The notes below the pieces were generated by a model, which did not search any database, was not told where the DNA came from, and saw only the letters and a list, made by a program, of their open reading frames with translations. Position numbers and translations under genes: made by a program. Shown here in pieces: positions 8,317 to 15,570 of a stretch of 40,319 nucleotides of DNA. This DNA is from Paenirhizobium naphthalenivorans. GTDB taxonomy: Bacteria > Pseudomonadota > Alphaproteobacteria > Rhizobiales > Rhizobiaceae. Every line of letters begins with the position of its first letter. The stretch's first letter is position 1. The stretch is from assembly GCF_007992095.1 (NCBI RefSeq), contig NZ_BJZP01000032.1, positions 1 to 40,319 of the forward strand. The letters are read 5' to 3'.

Positions 8317-8345
8317 ATCGGCCCTCTGCCTAGGCGGGGGCCGAT
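8317..8345 (+). promoter_or_regulatory. Hairpin between the aldolase gene and the ABC transporter genes
   Basis: ATCGGCCC (8317-8324) and GGGCCGAT (8338-8345) are perfectly complementary. The inner bases CTGCC/GGCGG can continue the stem. A-rich rather than T-rich sequence follows, so this is not a classical terminator on the plus strand. It may protect the upstream mRNA or reduce read-through into the transporter part of the operon. Confidence 0.45.
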
Positions 8346-8365
8346 CAAAGACAAAGGGAACGAAC

Positions 8366-8455
8366 ATGAGAAACAGCACTGACGCGAACCGGTGTCCGCG
8401 GTTCAGGCATTGCCCTTCCGTCCCGGCAGACGTGACCGCAAGGAGCAGCCGATGA
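8366..8455 (+). CDS. Possible 29-residue leader ORF overlapping the permease start
   Basis: An ATG at 8366 has an AAAGGGAA ribosome binding site eight bases upstream. It opens a 29-codon frame rich in Arg and Ser, with Cys10 and Cys16, whose TGA overlaps the permease ATG as ATGA. I recognise no domain. It could be a leader peptide that couples translation into the permease. It could instead be the remnant of a deleted solute-binding-protein gene, since such genes commonly precede the permease in these operons. No transmembrane segment is visible. It may also simply not be a gene. Confidence 0.35.
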   Translation: MRNSTDANRCPRFRHCPSVPADVTARSSR

Positions 8456-9117
8456 GCTACAACTGGGATTTCCATTCCGTCTTGCAGTTCTGGGACCTGT
8501 TCCTCTGGGGGCTCTGGGTCACCATACTTTATACCGTCGGCTCGATCGCTTTTGGTATTATGATTGGTTTCGCCACCTGCGCTGCGCGGCTTTCCGGTTC
8601 GCGCATCCTCGTCGGCATGGCCCGTGTCTACCAGGAAATCTTCCGCTGCACACCGCTGCTTGTCCAGCTCTTGTGGTTCTACTACGCCTTTCCGCTGCTG
8701 GTCGGTGGTTCGATCGACAATCGCGTGGCGGCCATGCTGACGCTGTCGCTCTATGTCGGCGCCTTCTATGCCGAGATCTTCCGCGGAGCGATTGTCTCGA
8801 TCGACCGCGGACAGCGCGAGGCGGCGGCAGCGATCGGTATGAGCCCCTGGCAGTCGATGAAGCGAATTATCCTACCGCAGGCGATGAAGCGAGCGCTGCC
8901 CTCCTTTATCAACCAGTCGGTCATCCAGGTGAAGAACACCTCCCTGGTCTCGGTCATCTCTGTCGCCGATCTGGCCTATATGGCTGCGGTGGTGAACGGC
9001 CAGACCTATCGACCGCTCGAATCCTACACGCTGATGGCCGCCCTCTATATCGCCATGCTGCTGCCACTCACCCAGGCCGCGGATTGGGTCGAGCGCCGTC
9101 TCAGGGTCAGCGACTAA
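8452..9117 (+). CDS. Amino acid ABC transporter permease
   Basis: A 221-residue inner-membrane permease of the HisM/GlnP type with about five membrane segments. The first hydrophobic segment follows 'LFLWGLWVTILYTVGSIAFG'. The cytoplasmic EAA loop, which contacts the ATPase, is 'QREAAAAIGMSPWQS' followed by 'ILPQAMKRALPSFINQ'. The start ATG 8452 has AAGGAG seven bases upstream; the frame continues upstream without membrane character. Only one permease gene is present, so the channel may be a homodimer. It works with the ATPase overlapping its stop codon and, by inference, with the binding protein at 333-1160. Confidence 0.9.
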   Translation: MSYNWDFHSVLQFWDLFLWGLWVTILYTVGSIAFGIMIGFATCAARLSGSRILVGMARVYQEIFRCTPLLVQLLWFYYAFPLLVGGSIDNRVAAMLTLSLYVGAFYAEIFRGAIVSIDRGQREAAAAIGMSPWQSMKRIILPQAMKRALPSFINQSVIQVKNTSLVSVISVADLAYMAAVVNGQTYRPLESYTLMAALYIAMLLPLTQAADWVERRLRVSD

Positions 9118-9908
9118 TGGAACGGATGCAGGACATGACACAGAACAAAAATCCCAGCACACCCGTGATCGAAGCCGTCGGGCTGCACAAAAGCTACGGC
9201 ACGCTCGAAGTCCTCAAAGGACTGGATCTCAGCCTTGAGCGCGGCGAAGTCGTTGCCTTGATCGGCCCCTCGGGGTCGGGCAAGTCGACCTTCATCCGCT
9301 GCCTCAATATGATGGAGATCCCGACCGGCGGCACGATCCGCTTCCGCCAGAAGGCGGTCAGCGAGCGGTTCCATGACAAGGGTGAAGAACTGGGGATCGG
9401 CACACTACGCCGCCATGTCGGCATGGTGTTCCAGCATTTCAACCTCTTTCCCCACAAGACCGTGCTGCAGAACGTCACCGAGGGACCGACCGTGGTGTGC
9501 AAGCGGCCAAAGCGCGAGGCCGAAGAGCTGGCCATGGACCTGCTCGCCCAGGTTGGGCTGGCCGAAAAGCACGCCACCTATCCCAACCACCTTTCGGGCG
9601 GGCAGAAGCAGCGCGTGGCGATCGCCCGGGCCTTGGCCATGGAGCCGGAAGTGCTGTTGCTCGATGAGGTGACCAGCGCGCTCGATCCGGAACTGGTGGG
9701 CGAAGTGCTCGCCGTCATCCGCGGACTGGCCGACAAGGGCATGACGATGGCGATCGTAACTCATGAAATGGCCTTCGCCGCCGATGTGGCGAGCCGCGTA
9801 CTCTTCCTGGACAAGGGCGTTATCGCTGAGACAGGGACGGCCGAAGAAGTGATCCTCAATCCGCAAAACCCACGCCTGCAGGGCTTCGTTGCCCGATTCA
9901 AAGGCTGA
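9117..9908 (+). CDS. Amino acid ABC transporter ATP-binding protein
   Basis: A 263-residue ATPase of the polar-amino-acid uptake class (GlnQ/HisP-like). Walker A is 'IGPSGSGKSTFIRC', the Q-loop is 'VGMVFQHFNLFP', the signature is 'LSGGQKQRVAIARAL', Walker B is 'VLLLDEVTSALDPE', and the H-loop is 'AIVTHEMAFA'. I use ATG 9117, which overlaps the permease stop as TAATG. ATG 9126 and ATG 9135 are possible and would shorten a poorly conserved tail. The protein powers the adjacent permease. Confidence 0.92.
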   Translation: MERMQDMTQNKNPSTPVIEAVGLHKSYGTLEVLKGLDLSLERGEVVALIGPSGSGKSTFIRCLNMMEIPTGGTIRFRQKAVSERFHDKGEELGIGTLRRHVGMVFQHFNLFPHKTVLQNVTEGPTVVCKRPKREAEELAMDLLAQVGLAEKHATYPNHLSGGQKQRVAIARALAMEPEVLLLDEVTSALDPELVGEVLAVIRGLADKGMTMAIVTHEMAFAADVASRVLFLDKGVIAETGTAEEVILNPQNPRLQGFVARFKG

Positions 9909-9914
9909 GGCGAG

Positions 9915-10991
9915 ATGGAGCGGCTCAAGGTCTCCATCTTCGGTGCTGGCGAGATCGGCACCGCGCTCGCCGCCGCGCTTGCGGGGAGCGATGCCTTCAT
10001 GATCCAGGTGATCGACCGGTCGGAGGAGGCGCTCGATCGCCTGCGCGCGATGAACATCGCCGTGAGCCTCCGGTCCTTTGGTCATCCAGACGAATTGCGG
10101 GCATTGCTTGCCGGCCAGGACCTCGCGGTCGCGGCCGTCTCGGAGGGCGTGGTCAATGAGATCGCCCACGCCGCCGCAATGGCCGGAGTGCACTACCTAG
10201 ACTTTATTTGCGCCCGACCGGAGACCCGGGCGATACTCGAACCGCTTTCGGCACGGCGTGCCGTGTTCAATGGTTGTGGCGTTTCACCCGGGATGATCGG
10301 CAATGTGGCCTGCGGACTTATCTCCTCCTTCTCTCCGGTGGCAGATCTGACGATCCGGGTTGGGGCGATCCCGCGCTATCCGACCAATCGGCTGGGTTAC
10401 GGCCAGATCTGGAATGTCGACGGTTTGATCGACGAATACACCCGGCCGAGCGCAGCGATCCGTGAGGGTCAAGCCGTGTCCGTGGCGCCGCTCGAGGGCT
10501 ATGGACACCTCAGCATCGATGGGGTCACTTACGAGGAGTTCGTTACCTCGGGCGGTGTGGAGGACCTGTCGATCTTCGCCGATTGCGCCCCGCGCAACGT
10601 CACGTTCAAGACGATCCGCTATCCGGGCCATCTCGACTACATGCGCTTCCTGCTCGATGACCTGGGGCTTAGGCACCGGCGCGACATGCTGCGCTCGTTG
10701 CTCTACAATGGTCTGCCCGTGGTCGAGGACGACCTTCTCCTGCTGGTCGTTACGGCGCGTGGCTATCGCGGACGGCAACCGACTGAACGGACGATCTGCC
10801 ACCGCTTCCGGCCGAACCGGACCTTTGCTCCATTCAACGCCCTGACTTCAGTCGCGACCGGCTATGCGGCGACGCTGATCGCCATGCTGCACCGGGGCGA
10901 CATCGCCGATCGGGGTTTCGTCGCCCACCATCGTATCGATACCGCAGCGCTGCTGTCGGGGGAATTTCTTCAGCCATTGCTCGCCCTTTGA
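9915..10991 (+). CDS. Saccharopine dehydrogenase / lysine 6-dehydrogenase family oxidoreductase
   Basis: A 358-residue NAD(P)-dependent oxidoreductase. Its N-terminal Rossmann fold is 'SIFGAGEIGTALAAALAG' (Gly10, Gly12, Gly15). The middle region has 'FNGCGVSPGMIGNVACG', 'VGAIPRYP', 'NVDGLIDEYT', 'EFVTSGGVEDLS' and 'TIRYPGHLDYMRFLLDD'. As I recall the family, these segments line up with lysine 6-dehydrogenase and with the saccharopine reductase C-terminal domain. Lysine 6-dehydrogenase oxidatively deaminates the terminal amine to a semialdehyde. Six bases separate it from the ATPase gene, so it is the last gene of the operon. This supports a diamino-acid substrate (lysine, ornithine or diaminopimelate type) for the pathway. 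The exact substrate is inference. Confidence 0.8.
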   Translation: MERLKVSIFGAGEIGTALAAALAGSDAFMIQVIDRSEEALDRLRAMNIAVSLRSFGHPDELRALLAGQDLAVAAVSEGVVNEIAHAAAMAGVHYLDFICARPETRAILEPLSARRAVFNGCGVSPGMIGNVACGLISSFSPVADLTIRVGAIPRYPTNRLGYGQIWNVDGLIDEYTRPSAAIREGQAVSVAPLEGYGHLSIDGVTYEEFVTSGGVEDLSIFADCAPRNVTFKTIRYPGHLDYMRFLLDDLGLRHRRDMLRSLLYNGLPVVEDDLLLLVVTARGYRGRQPTERTICHRFRPNRTFAPFNALTSVATGYAATLIAMLHRGDIADRGFVAHHRIDTAALLSGEFLQPLLAL

Positions 10992-11032
10992 TAGCAGCGG
11001 GGCCGCGTAACTCGGCCTGCTGTTAGGCGTGC

Positions 11033-11422
11033 CTACCGGTCGATAATCCGCGGGTTGACACCGGGGTACCATCCACCGGAGGGATTAGGCGGATCCAGGC
11101 TCTCGTAGACCACGCCGTTTCTTGTGCAGCGATAGACGCGCACGGGAACGCCGTCGCCGAAGAAGTGGACGCCTTGACGCTGTTTGACGTAGCGGACAAT
11201 CGTCTCGCACTGATAGGCGGCGGGGCCGAAAAGGTCGCCAGATTGTGGCTTCACGCCCGGCAGATCCCGATAGACCTGCGCCGCACCGGCGGCCTGCTGC
11301 GGCTGGCCGACACTTTGGGCGGCGGGCGCGGCGGCGAGATACAGGACGAATAAGGCGAGAAACGTCCGGCTAAACGGCCCGCACTGTCGCATCGCCTGTT
11401 TTGTGGTCGAAACTCTCTTCAT
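11033..11422 (-). CDS. Small secreted or periplasmic protein of unknown function
   Basis: A 129-residue protein I do not recognise. Residues 13-40 hold a hydrophobic segment ('FLALFVLYLAAAPAAQS') that looks like a signal peptide with an Ala-rich cleavage site. The mature part has two cysteines ('AYQCETI' and 'VYRCTRNGV') that could form a disulphide, and it ends with a Pro/Gly-rich segment, 'DPPNPSGGWYPGVNPR'. AAGGAAGG upstream supports the ATG; an internal Met at residue 11 is an alternative. It converges on the lysine-6-dehydrogenase-like gene with a gap of about 40 bases. Confidence 0.65.
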   Translation of the reverse strand: MKRVSTTKQAMRQCGPFSRTFLALFVLYLAAAPAAQSVGQPQQAAGAAQVYRDLPGVKPQSGDLFGPAAYQCETIVRYVKQRQGVHFFGDGVPVRVYRCTRNGVVYESLDPPNPSGGWYPGVNPRIIDR

Positions 11423-11543
11423 CGCACCGTGCCTTCCTTCGCAAGTACCGATCCGTCATATGGGGATGACGGCCGTCTTGCCCAAGCGCCACCGGGCCAA
11501 GGGCCGCGACGTGATTGGCCACGCTGCTCTAAACGAGTCCGCC

Positions 11544-12398
11544 TCAGGCGACGGGACGGCGATAGCCGGTCGGCATCTCGTAGAGCCAACCGATGCGCTT
11601 TACCGCGGCCTCAAAGTCCTCGAGCGCCACAGTCATCGTATGACCATTGGCATGCAGCAGAGTCCTGTCGTCCGACATGATGCCCGCATGCCCCTTCCAG
11701 AACACCAGATCGCCGCGCCGCAGATCGCTACGCTCGATCGCATCTCCAAGACCCGAGGCTTGCATGTCGGAATCGCGCGGGGCGCTACGCCCTGTCATTT
11801 GCAGCGCCAGCTGCACGAGGCCCGAGCAGTCGATACCGAATCCTGAACGACCACCCCATAGATAGGGCGTTTCGAGGAAACGCGCGGCGATCGCGACATA
11901 ATCATCGGTGGCGTAAGTGCCAAGCGGCAGGCAATGGGCGGCGACCACAGCACGACCATCCGAGAGCAGGAAATAGCGCGTGCCACGCGTCTCAGCCTCG
12001 CCGATGACCGCGATACGGCTGCCCATGGAGAACACCGCCGAAACAGGAAAGCGCAGATCGGGGCCGGGATAGAGAAAGGTCCGCGGAACGATCACATGAT
12101 GGGTCAGCGGTTCCATCACATCAGTCAGCGCGCTTTCCGGCAGATAGCCAACATAGCCATCGGATTTCGCCTGAACCCAGGCCCAGCCGGCGGCACGATC
12201 GAAGACCACGACATCCTCGCCGTGCAAAAGCTCTGTATCAATGCCTCCAGCCGCATCAGGCTTCGGGCGTAGGCCGACCACCGGGACCGCAATACTGGCG
12301 GGATCACCAACAACGAAGCGGGCGGCCGTCACCTGGCCTTGCAGCGCCTTGTCGGCCAGGTCCTCGCGATAGGCGTGCAGTCTCCGGTCGAGCGTCAT
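11544..12398 (-). CDS. NlpC/P60 family cysteine peptidase with SH3-like domains
   Basis: A 284-residue C40 peptidase. The N-terminal part (about 30-155) has two SH3b-like modules ('VVFDRAAGWAWVQAKSDGYVG' region). The catalytic domain starts near residue 170: Cys191 in 'IDCSGLVQLAL', His237 in 'KGHAGIMSD' and His249 in 'LLHANGH'. The architecture resembles YkfC-type enzymes, which cut gamma-D-Glu-diamino-acid bonds in muropeptides. I see no signal peptide, so a cytoplasmic recycling role is more likely than wall lysis. It sits 9 bases from the MarR gene and is co-directional with the M17 aminopeptidase upstream, a pairing consistent with stepwise breakdown of wall-derived peptides. Confidence 0.85.
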   Translation of the reverse strand: MTLDRRLHAYREDLADKALQGQVTAARFVVGDPASIAVPVVGLRPKPDAAGGIDTELLHGEDVVVFDRAAGWAWVQAKSDGYVGYLPESALTDVMEPLTHHVIVPRTFLYPGPDLRFPVSAVFSMGSRIAVIGEAETRGTRYFLLSDGRAVVAAHCLPLGTYATDDYVAIAARFLETPYLWGGRSGFGIDCSGLVQLALQMTGRSAPRDSDMQASGLGDAIERSDLRRGDLVFWKGHAGIMSDDRTLLHANGHTMTVALEDFEAAVKRIGWLYEMPTGYRRPVA

Positions 12399-12407
12399 GG
12401 CATTCTC

Positions 12408-12758
12408 TCAGTAGGTCAGCTCGCGACCCTGGTCGATGATCAGGTCGCCGAATTTCTCAAGAAAGAGCGCACCGCCGACGGTACGCTTGACGATAACGCT
12501 GCGGCGGTCACGCTCGTCTCGGACGCGATCAACCAGTCCCATCTCGCCCATGGTATCGAGCGCGCGGGTGATCACCGGCTTGGTCACATCGAGCGTCGCG
12601 GCAAGGCCGCGCACGGTATGCGGCGGCGGCACAAGATAGATCTGCAACAGGATCGCCATCTGGCGCAATGTCAGATCACGCTTGTCCTCCTGCACTTGCT
12701 GCAGGGTCACCTTGTGCCACAGGCCGAGAGCCTCGCTGGCGGTCAGTTCAACACTCAT
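12408..12758 (-). CDS. MarR family winged-helix transcriptional regulator
   Basis: A 116-residue regulator counted from ATG 12758 ('MSVELTASEALGLW'). The wing-helix core is 'DLTLRQMAILLQIYL', 'TVRGLAATLDVTKPVITRAL', then 'LVDRVRDERDRRSVIV', the usual MarR wing with its basic tip. The frame extends 20 codons upstream but that part is Arg-rich and lacks domain content. It lies between the M17 aminopeptidase gene and the NlpC/P60 gene on the same strand, so it may regulate them. The effector is unknown. Confidence 0.8.
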   Translation of the reverse strand: MSVELTASEALGLWHKVTLQQVQEDKRDLTLRQMAILLQIYLVPPPHTVRGLAATLDVTKPVITRALDTMGEMGLVDRVRDERDRRSVIVKRTVGGALFLEKFGDLIIDQGRELTY

Positions 12759-12857
12759 GCGCCGATCCGGAACGTCATTGTCTCTTGTTCTTTTCCGGCA
12801 ATCGGCACGGCATTGCAAGCACGGCGAGCCCGCAGGCTCGCCGCACGCCTTTCATCG

Positions 12858-14249
12858 TCAGCGCAGCCCGGTGCGCAGAAAGCGGTAGAGCGCTCGGATA
12901 CCCTGCGCCTCGCCGCCAATCGGCGAATGTGGGCGCTCGGTTGGAGCCCAGCCGAAAATGTCGAAATGGACCCATTTCGTCGACCTGTCGACGAAGCGCT
13001 TGAGGAACAGCGCCGCCGTGATCGAACCGGCCATGCCGCCAGCGGGCGCGTTCGTCAGATCAGCGATCTGCGCCCGGATATTCTTCTCGTATCCCTTATA
13101 GAGCGGCATCCGCCACAACGGGTCGTCGGTCTCCAGGCTGGCATCGACCAGATGCTCAGCGAGGTCGTCGTCGTCGGTGAAGAAGGGCGGCAGGTCCGGG
13201 CCAAGCGCAACACGGGCCGCGCCGGTGAGCGTCGCCATATCGATCAGCAGGTCCGGCTTGTCCTCGTCGGCATAGGCCAGCGCGTCCGCGAGGATCAGGC
13301 GGCCCTCGGCATCGGTATTATCGATCTGGACGGTGAGCCCCTTGCGACTGCGATAGATGTCGCCGGGACGAAACGCATTGCCGGCTATGGAGTTCTCGAC
13401 GGCTGGCACAATGACCCGCAAGTCGATCTTCAGCTTGGCGTCCATGATCATCAGGGCTAGACCCATGACATTCGCCGCGCCCCCCATGTCCTTCTTCATC
13501 AGCAGCATGCCGGCCGAGCCCTTGATGTCGAGGCCGCCGGTGTCGAAGCACACGCCCTTGCCCACCAGGGTCACCTTAGGATGGCCTTTTTTGCCCCAGC
13601 GCATTTCGAGAAGGCGCGGCGCCTGAGCGCTTGCCCGCCCAACGGTATGGACGAGCGGGAAATTGCGCTCAATCAGACCATCACCCACCACGACCGAAAC
13701 CTCGGCCTTGTAGTGCTCGGCGAGGGCGCGGAAGGCTTTTTCGAGATCGGCTGGCCCCATGTCATTAGTCGGGGTGTTGATCAGATCGCGGGCAAGATAG
13801 ACACCGGCGAGCTGGCGCTTAATGTCGGCGGCATCGGCATCCTGCGGAATCATGAGGGTCGGCTCGATCGGCTTTTCCGAACGATAGCGACCAAAGCGAT
13901 AGGCACCGAGGCCATAGCCAAGCAGAAGGCGGTTGGCGGTCAGCGGCGCGGTCTCGATGTGCCATTCGCCAGCCGGGAGCGTGCGGGCAAGCTTGCCGGT
14001 GAGGAAGGGGTTTTCCGATGGATTGGAGCCGAGGCCAAAGAGCGCCCCACCGAGATGGCCGTCACCTGTCGGGATCAACAGAACGGAGCCCGCCTCGGCC
14101 TTGAAGCCGGCCTTGCCCGCCCAGTCGAGCGCGATCGGGTCAATCGTGCCGGTCTCGATGTGAGCGGGGGTCACTGCGAACACGGGAAGCGTCTGCCCCC
14201 CCTTGGTGCTGAACGGGGTCGGTCTTTCGATATACTGATACGGGGCCAT
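12858..14249 (-). CDS. Leucyl aminopeptidase family protein (M17)
   Basis: A 463-residue cytosolic M17 metallo-aminopeptidase that removes N-terminal residues from peptides. The two hallmark motifs are 'GKGVCFDTGGLDIKGSAGM' (metal and bicarbonate site with Lys and Asp) and 'DNTDAEGRLILADAL' (the NTDAEGRL signature). I start at ATG 14249 because GAGAAGG lies six bases upstream; ATG 14273 would add eight residues. The divergent region to tadD (14250-14396) contains a CtrA-like site. With the NlpC/P60 peptidase downstream it likely serves peptide or muropeptide turnover. Confidence 0.92.
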   Translation of the reverse strand: MAPYQYIERPTPFSTKGGQTLPVFAVTPAHIETGTIDPIALDWAGKAGFKAEAGSVLLIPTGDGHLGGALFGLGSNPSENPFLTGKLARTLPAGEWHIETAPLTANRLLLGYGLGAYRFGRYRSEKPIEPTLMIPQDADAADIKRQLAGVYLARDLINTPTNDMGPADLEKAFRALAEHYKAEVSVVVGDGLIERNFPLVHTVGRASAQAPRLLEMRWGKKGHPKVTLVGKGVCFDTGGLDIKGSAGMLLMKKDMGGAANVMGLALMIMDAKLKIDLRVIVPAVENSIAGNAFRPGDIYRSRKGLTVQIDNTDAEGRLILADALAYADEDKPDLLIDMATLTGAARVALGPDLPPFFTDDDDLAEHLVDASLETDDPLWRMPLYKGYEKNIRAQIADLTNAPAGGMAGSITAALFLKRFVDRSTKWVHFDIFGWAPTERPHSPIGGEAQGIRALYRFLRTGLR

Positions 14250-14288
14250 GGCCTGCCTTCTCGGGAGAATCAATGCGGATCGGGGCTA

Positions 14289-14303
14289 TTAACACTCCGT
14301 TAG
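14289..14303 (+). promoter_or_regulatory. CtrA-like site upstream of tadD
   Basis: TTAA-CACTCCG-TTAG has the TTAA-N7-TTAA spacing of the alphaproteobacterial CtrA consensus with one mismatch. It is about 95 bases upstream of the tadD start, in the divergent spacer with the aminopeptidase gene. A further GGGTTAAC follows at 14303-14310. CtrA controls pilus genes in Caulobacter. Its role here is inference. Confidence 0.4.
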
Positions 14304-14396
14304 GGTTAACAGATTATTGCTTGAGTGGAGGTTGCGCCGCCATCGTCCGCCGGGACGTTCACGCGGCGCCGGCAAACCGATCCAGGAACAGACGAC

Positions 14397-15224
14397 ATGG
14401 CTCTTCGGCAGATTTCGACACGGCATCGCATCGGCTATTTTGGCAGCGTCTGCATGCTGATCGCGGCCACAGCATTGAGCGGCTGCTCGACGACGAAAAA
14501 GCCGCTGACCACCGGGTCTATCCCGAAGCTCTCCAAGCCGGTCGAGACGATGAACGCGCCGGAACTCGCCCGAGCCGCAGACACCATCGGTGCGAGTTAT
14601 GAGCGCAATCCCAAGGACCGCGGCACCGGCTTGGCCTATGCCAACATCCTGATGATGACCGGTCGCAATACCCAGGCGCTCGCTGTCATGCAGCAGGTGG
14701 CGATCGCCCATCCCGCCGACCGCGAAGTTCTTTCCGCCTTCGGCAAGGCGCAGGCGGCAGCCGGCCAGCTCGAACAGGCTCTCACGACAATCGGACGGGC
14801 GCAGACGCCGGACCGCCCCGACTGGCGGCTCTATTCTGCGGAAGGCGCCGTGCTTGACCAGCTCGGACGCTCCAGCGAAGCACGCTCACGCTATCGCATG
14901 GCGCTTGATCTTAAGCCAAATGACCCGACCATTCTTTCTAACCTCGGCATGTCCTACGTGTTGGGCGGCGACCTTCGCACGGCCGAGACCTATCTTAAGT
15001 CGGCCTCTCAGCAGCCCGGCGCCGACAGCCGCGTGCGGCAGAACCTAGCACTGGTGGTCGGCCTGCAGGGGCGATTCCCGGAGGCCGAGCGGATCGCTCG
15101 CCAGGAACTCGACCCACAGCAGGCGGACGCCAATGTCGCTTATCTGCGCTCCATGATGAGCCAGCAAAACTCCTGGAAGCAGTTGGCGGCCAAGGACGGC
15201 AAGAGCGACAAAAGCACCAACTGA
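14397..15224 (+). CDS. tadD: TadD-like tetratricopeptide-repeat lipoprotein of the Flp pilus system
   Basis: A 275-residue outer-membrane lipoprotein with TPR repeats. The lipobox is 'ALSGC' after a hydrophobic segment (residues about 15-32), followed by 'STTKKPLTTGSIP'. The TPR helices run from about residue 60 to 240, for example 'GLAYANILMMTGRNTQALAVM' and 'PNDPTILSNLGMSYVLGGDL'. TadD proteins are needed for assembly or localisation of the Tad secretin. I start at ATG 14397, with AGGA ten bases upstream; the frame continues upstream without signal character. The gene is convergent with the tadC end of the main pilus operon. Confidence 0.85.
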   Translation: MALRQISTRHRIGYFGSVCMLIAATALSGCSTTKKPLTTGSIPKLSKPVETMNAPELARAADTIGASYERNPKDRGTGLAYANILMMTGRNTQALAVMQQVAIAHPADREVLSAFGKAQAAAGQLEQALTTIGRAQTPDRPDWRLYSAEGAVLDQLGRSSEARSRYRMALDLKPNDPTILSNLGMSYVLGGDLRTAETYLKSASQQPGADSRVRQNLALVVGLQGRFPEAERIARQELDPQQADANVAYLRSMMSQQNSWKQLAAKDGKSDKSTN

Positions 15225-15570
15225 GGCCCCGTCTCCACACGGTCACCCGGCGGCAAGTCAGACTATCCGCAATCACATCGCGTCGAAGATCCGCGCCGTA
15301 CCGGCAGCAACTGCCGACGTATCATTCCCCGCCCCCACTACGAAAACCCAAGCTTGCAAAGTGTTGAACGGCTAGCGCTCAGATGCCGCCTGAGACGCGA
15401 CAAAATTCTCAACAGATTGACGGCGGAACGAAGAGGCGCGAATAGATGCCTGAAAGCGCATGCGTCGCCATCATTCCGCGCCTCTTGCCGGCCGAACGCT
15501 CCTTCGCACGGATTGTACTGTGGTTGGGCGGGCGCTGATCCACCACAATCGAGCAGTCCAAAATCAGAGA
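15225..15570. other. Convergent spacer between tadD and tadC
   Basis: About 345 bases between two convergent genes with no convincing ORF. It holds a long inverted repeat at 15431-15486 and a shorter one near 15519-15547 (TGTGGTTGG/CCACCACA, one unpaired base). No T-tract follows either, but a bidirectional termination or mRNA-end role is plausible. Confidence 0.5.
15431..15486. repeat. Long inverted repeat in the tadD/tadC spacer
   Basis: AAGAGGCGCGAAT at 15431-15443 pairs with ATTCCGCGCCTCTT at 15473-15486, a 13-base stem with one bulged base. The 29-base interior contains the palindrome CGCATGCG. It is compatible with a bidirectional transcription end, or with a dispersed intergenic repeat of the RIME type; I cannot test for other copies. 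Confidence 0.5.

Noticed and set aside
10993..11021. Imperfect hairpin between the convergent genes ending at 10991 and 11033
   Set aside because: The arms AGCA/TGCT and GGCCG/CGGCC are broken by a four-base one-sided bulge and no T-run follows, so I do not call a terminator.
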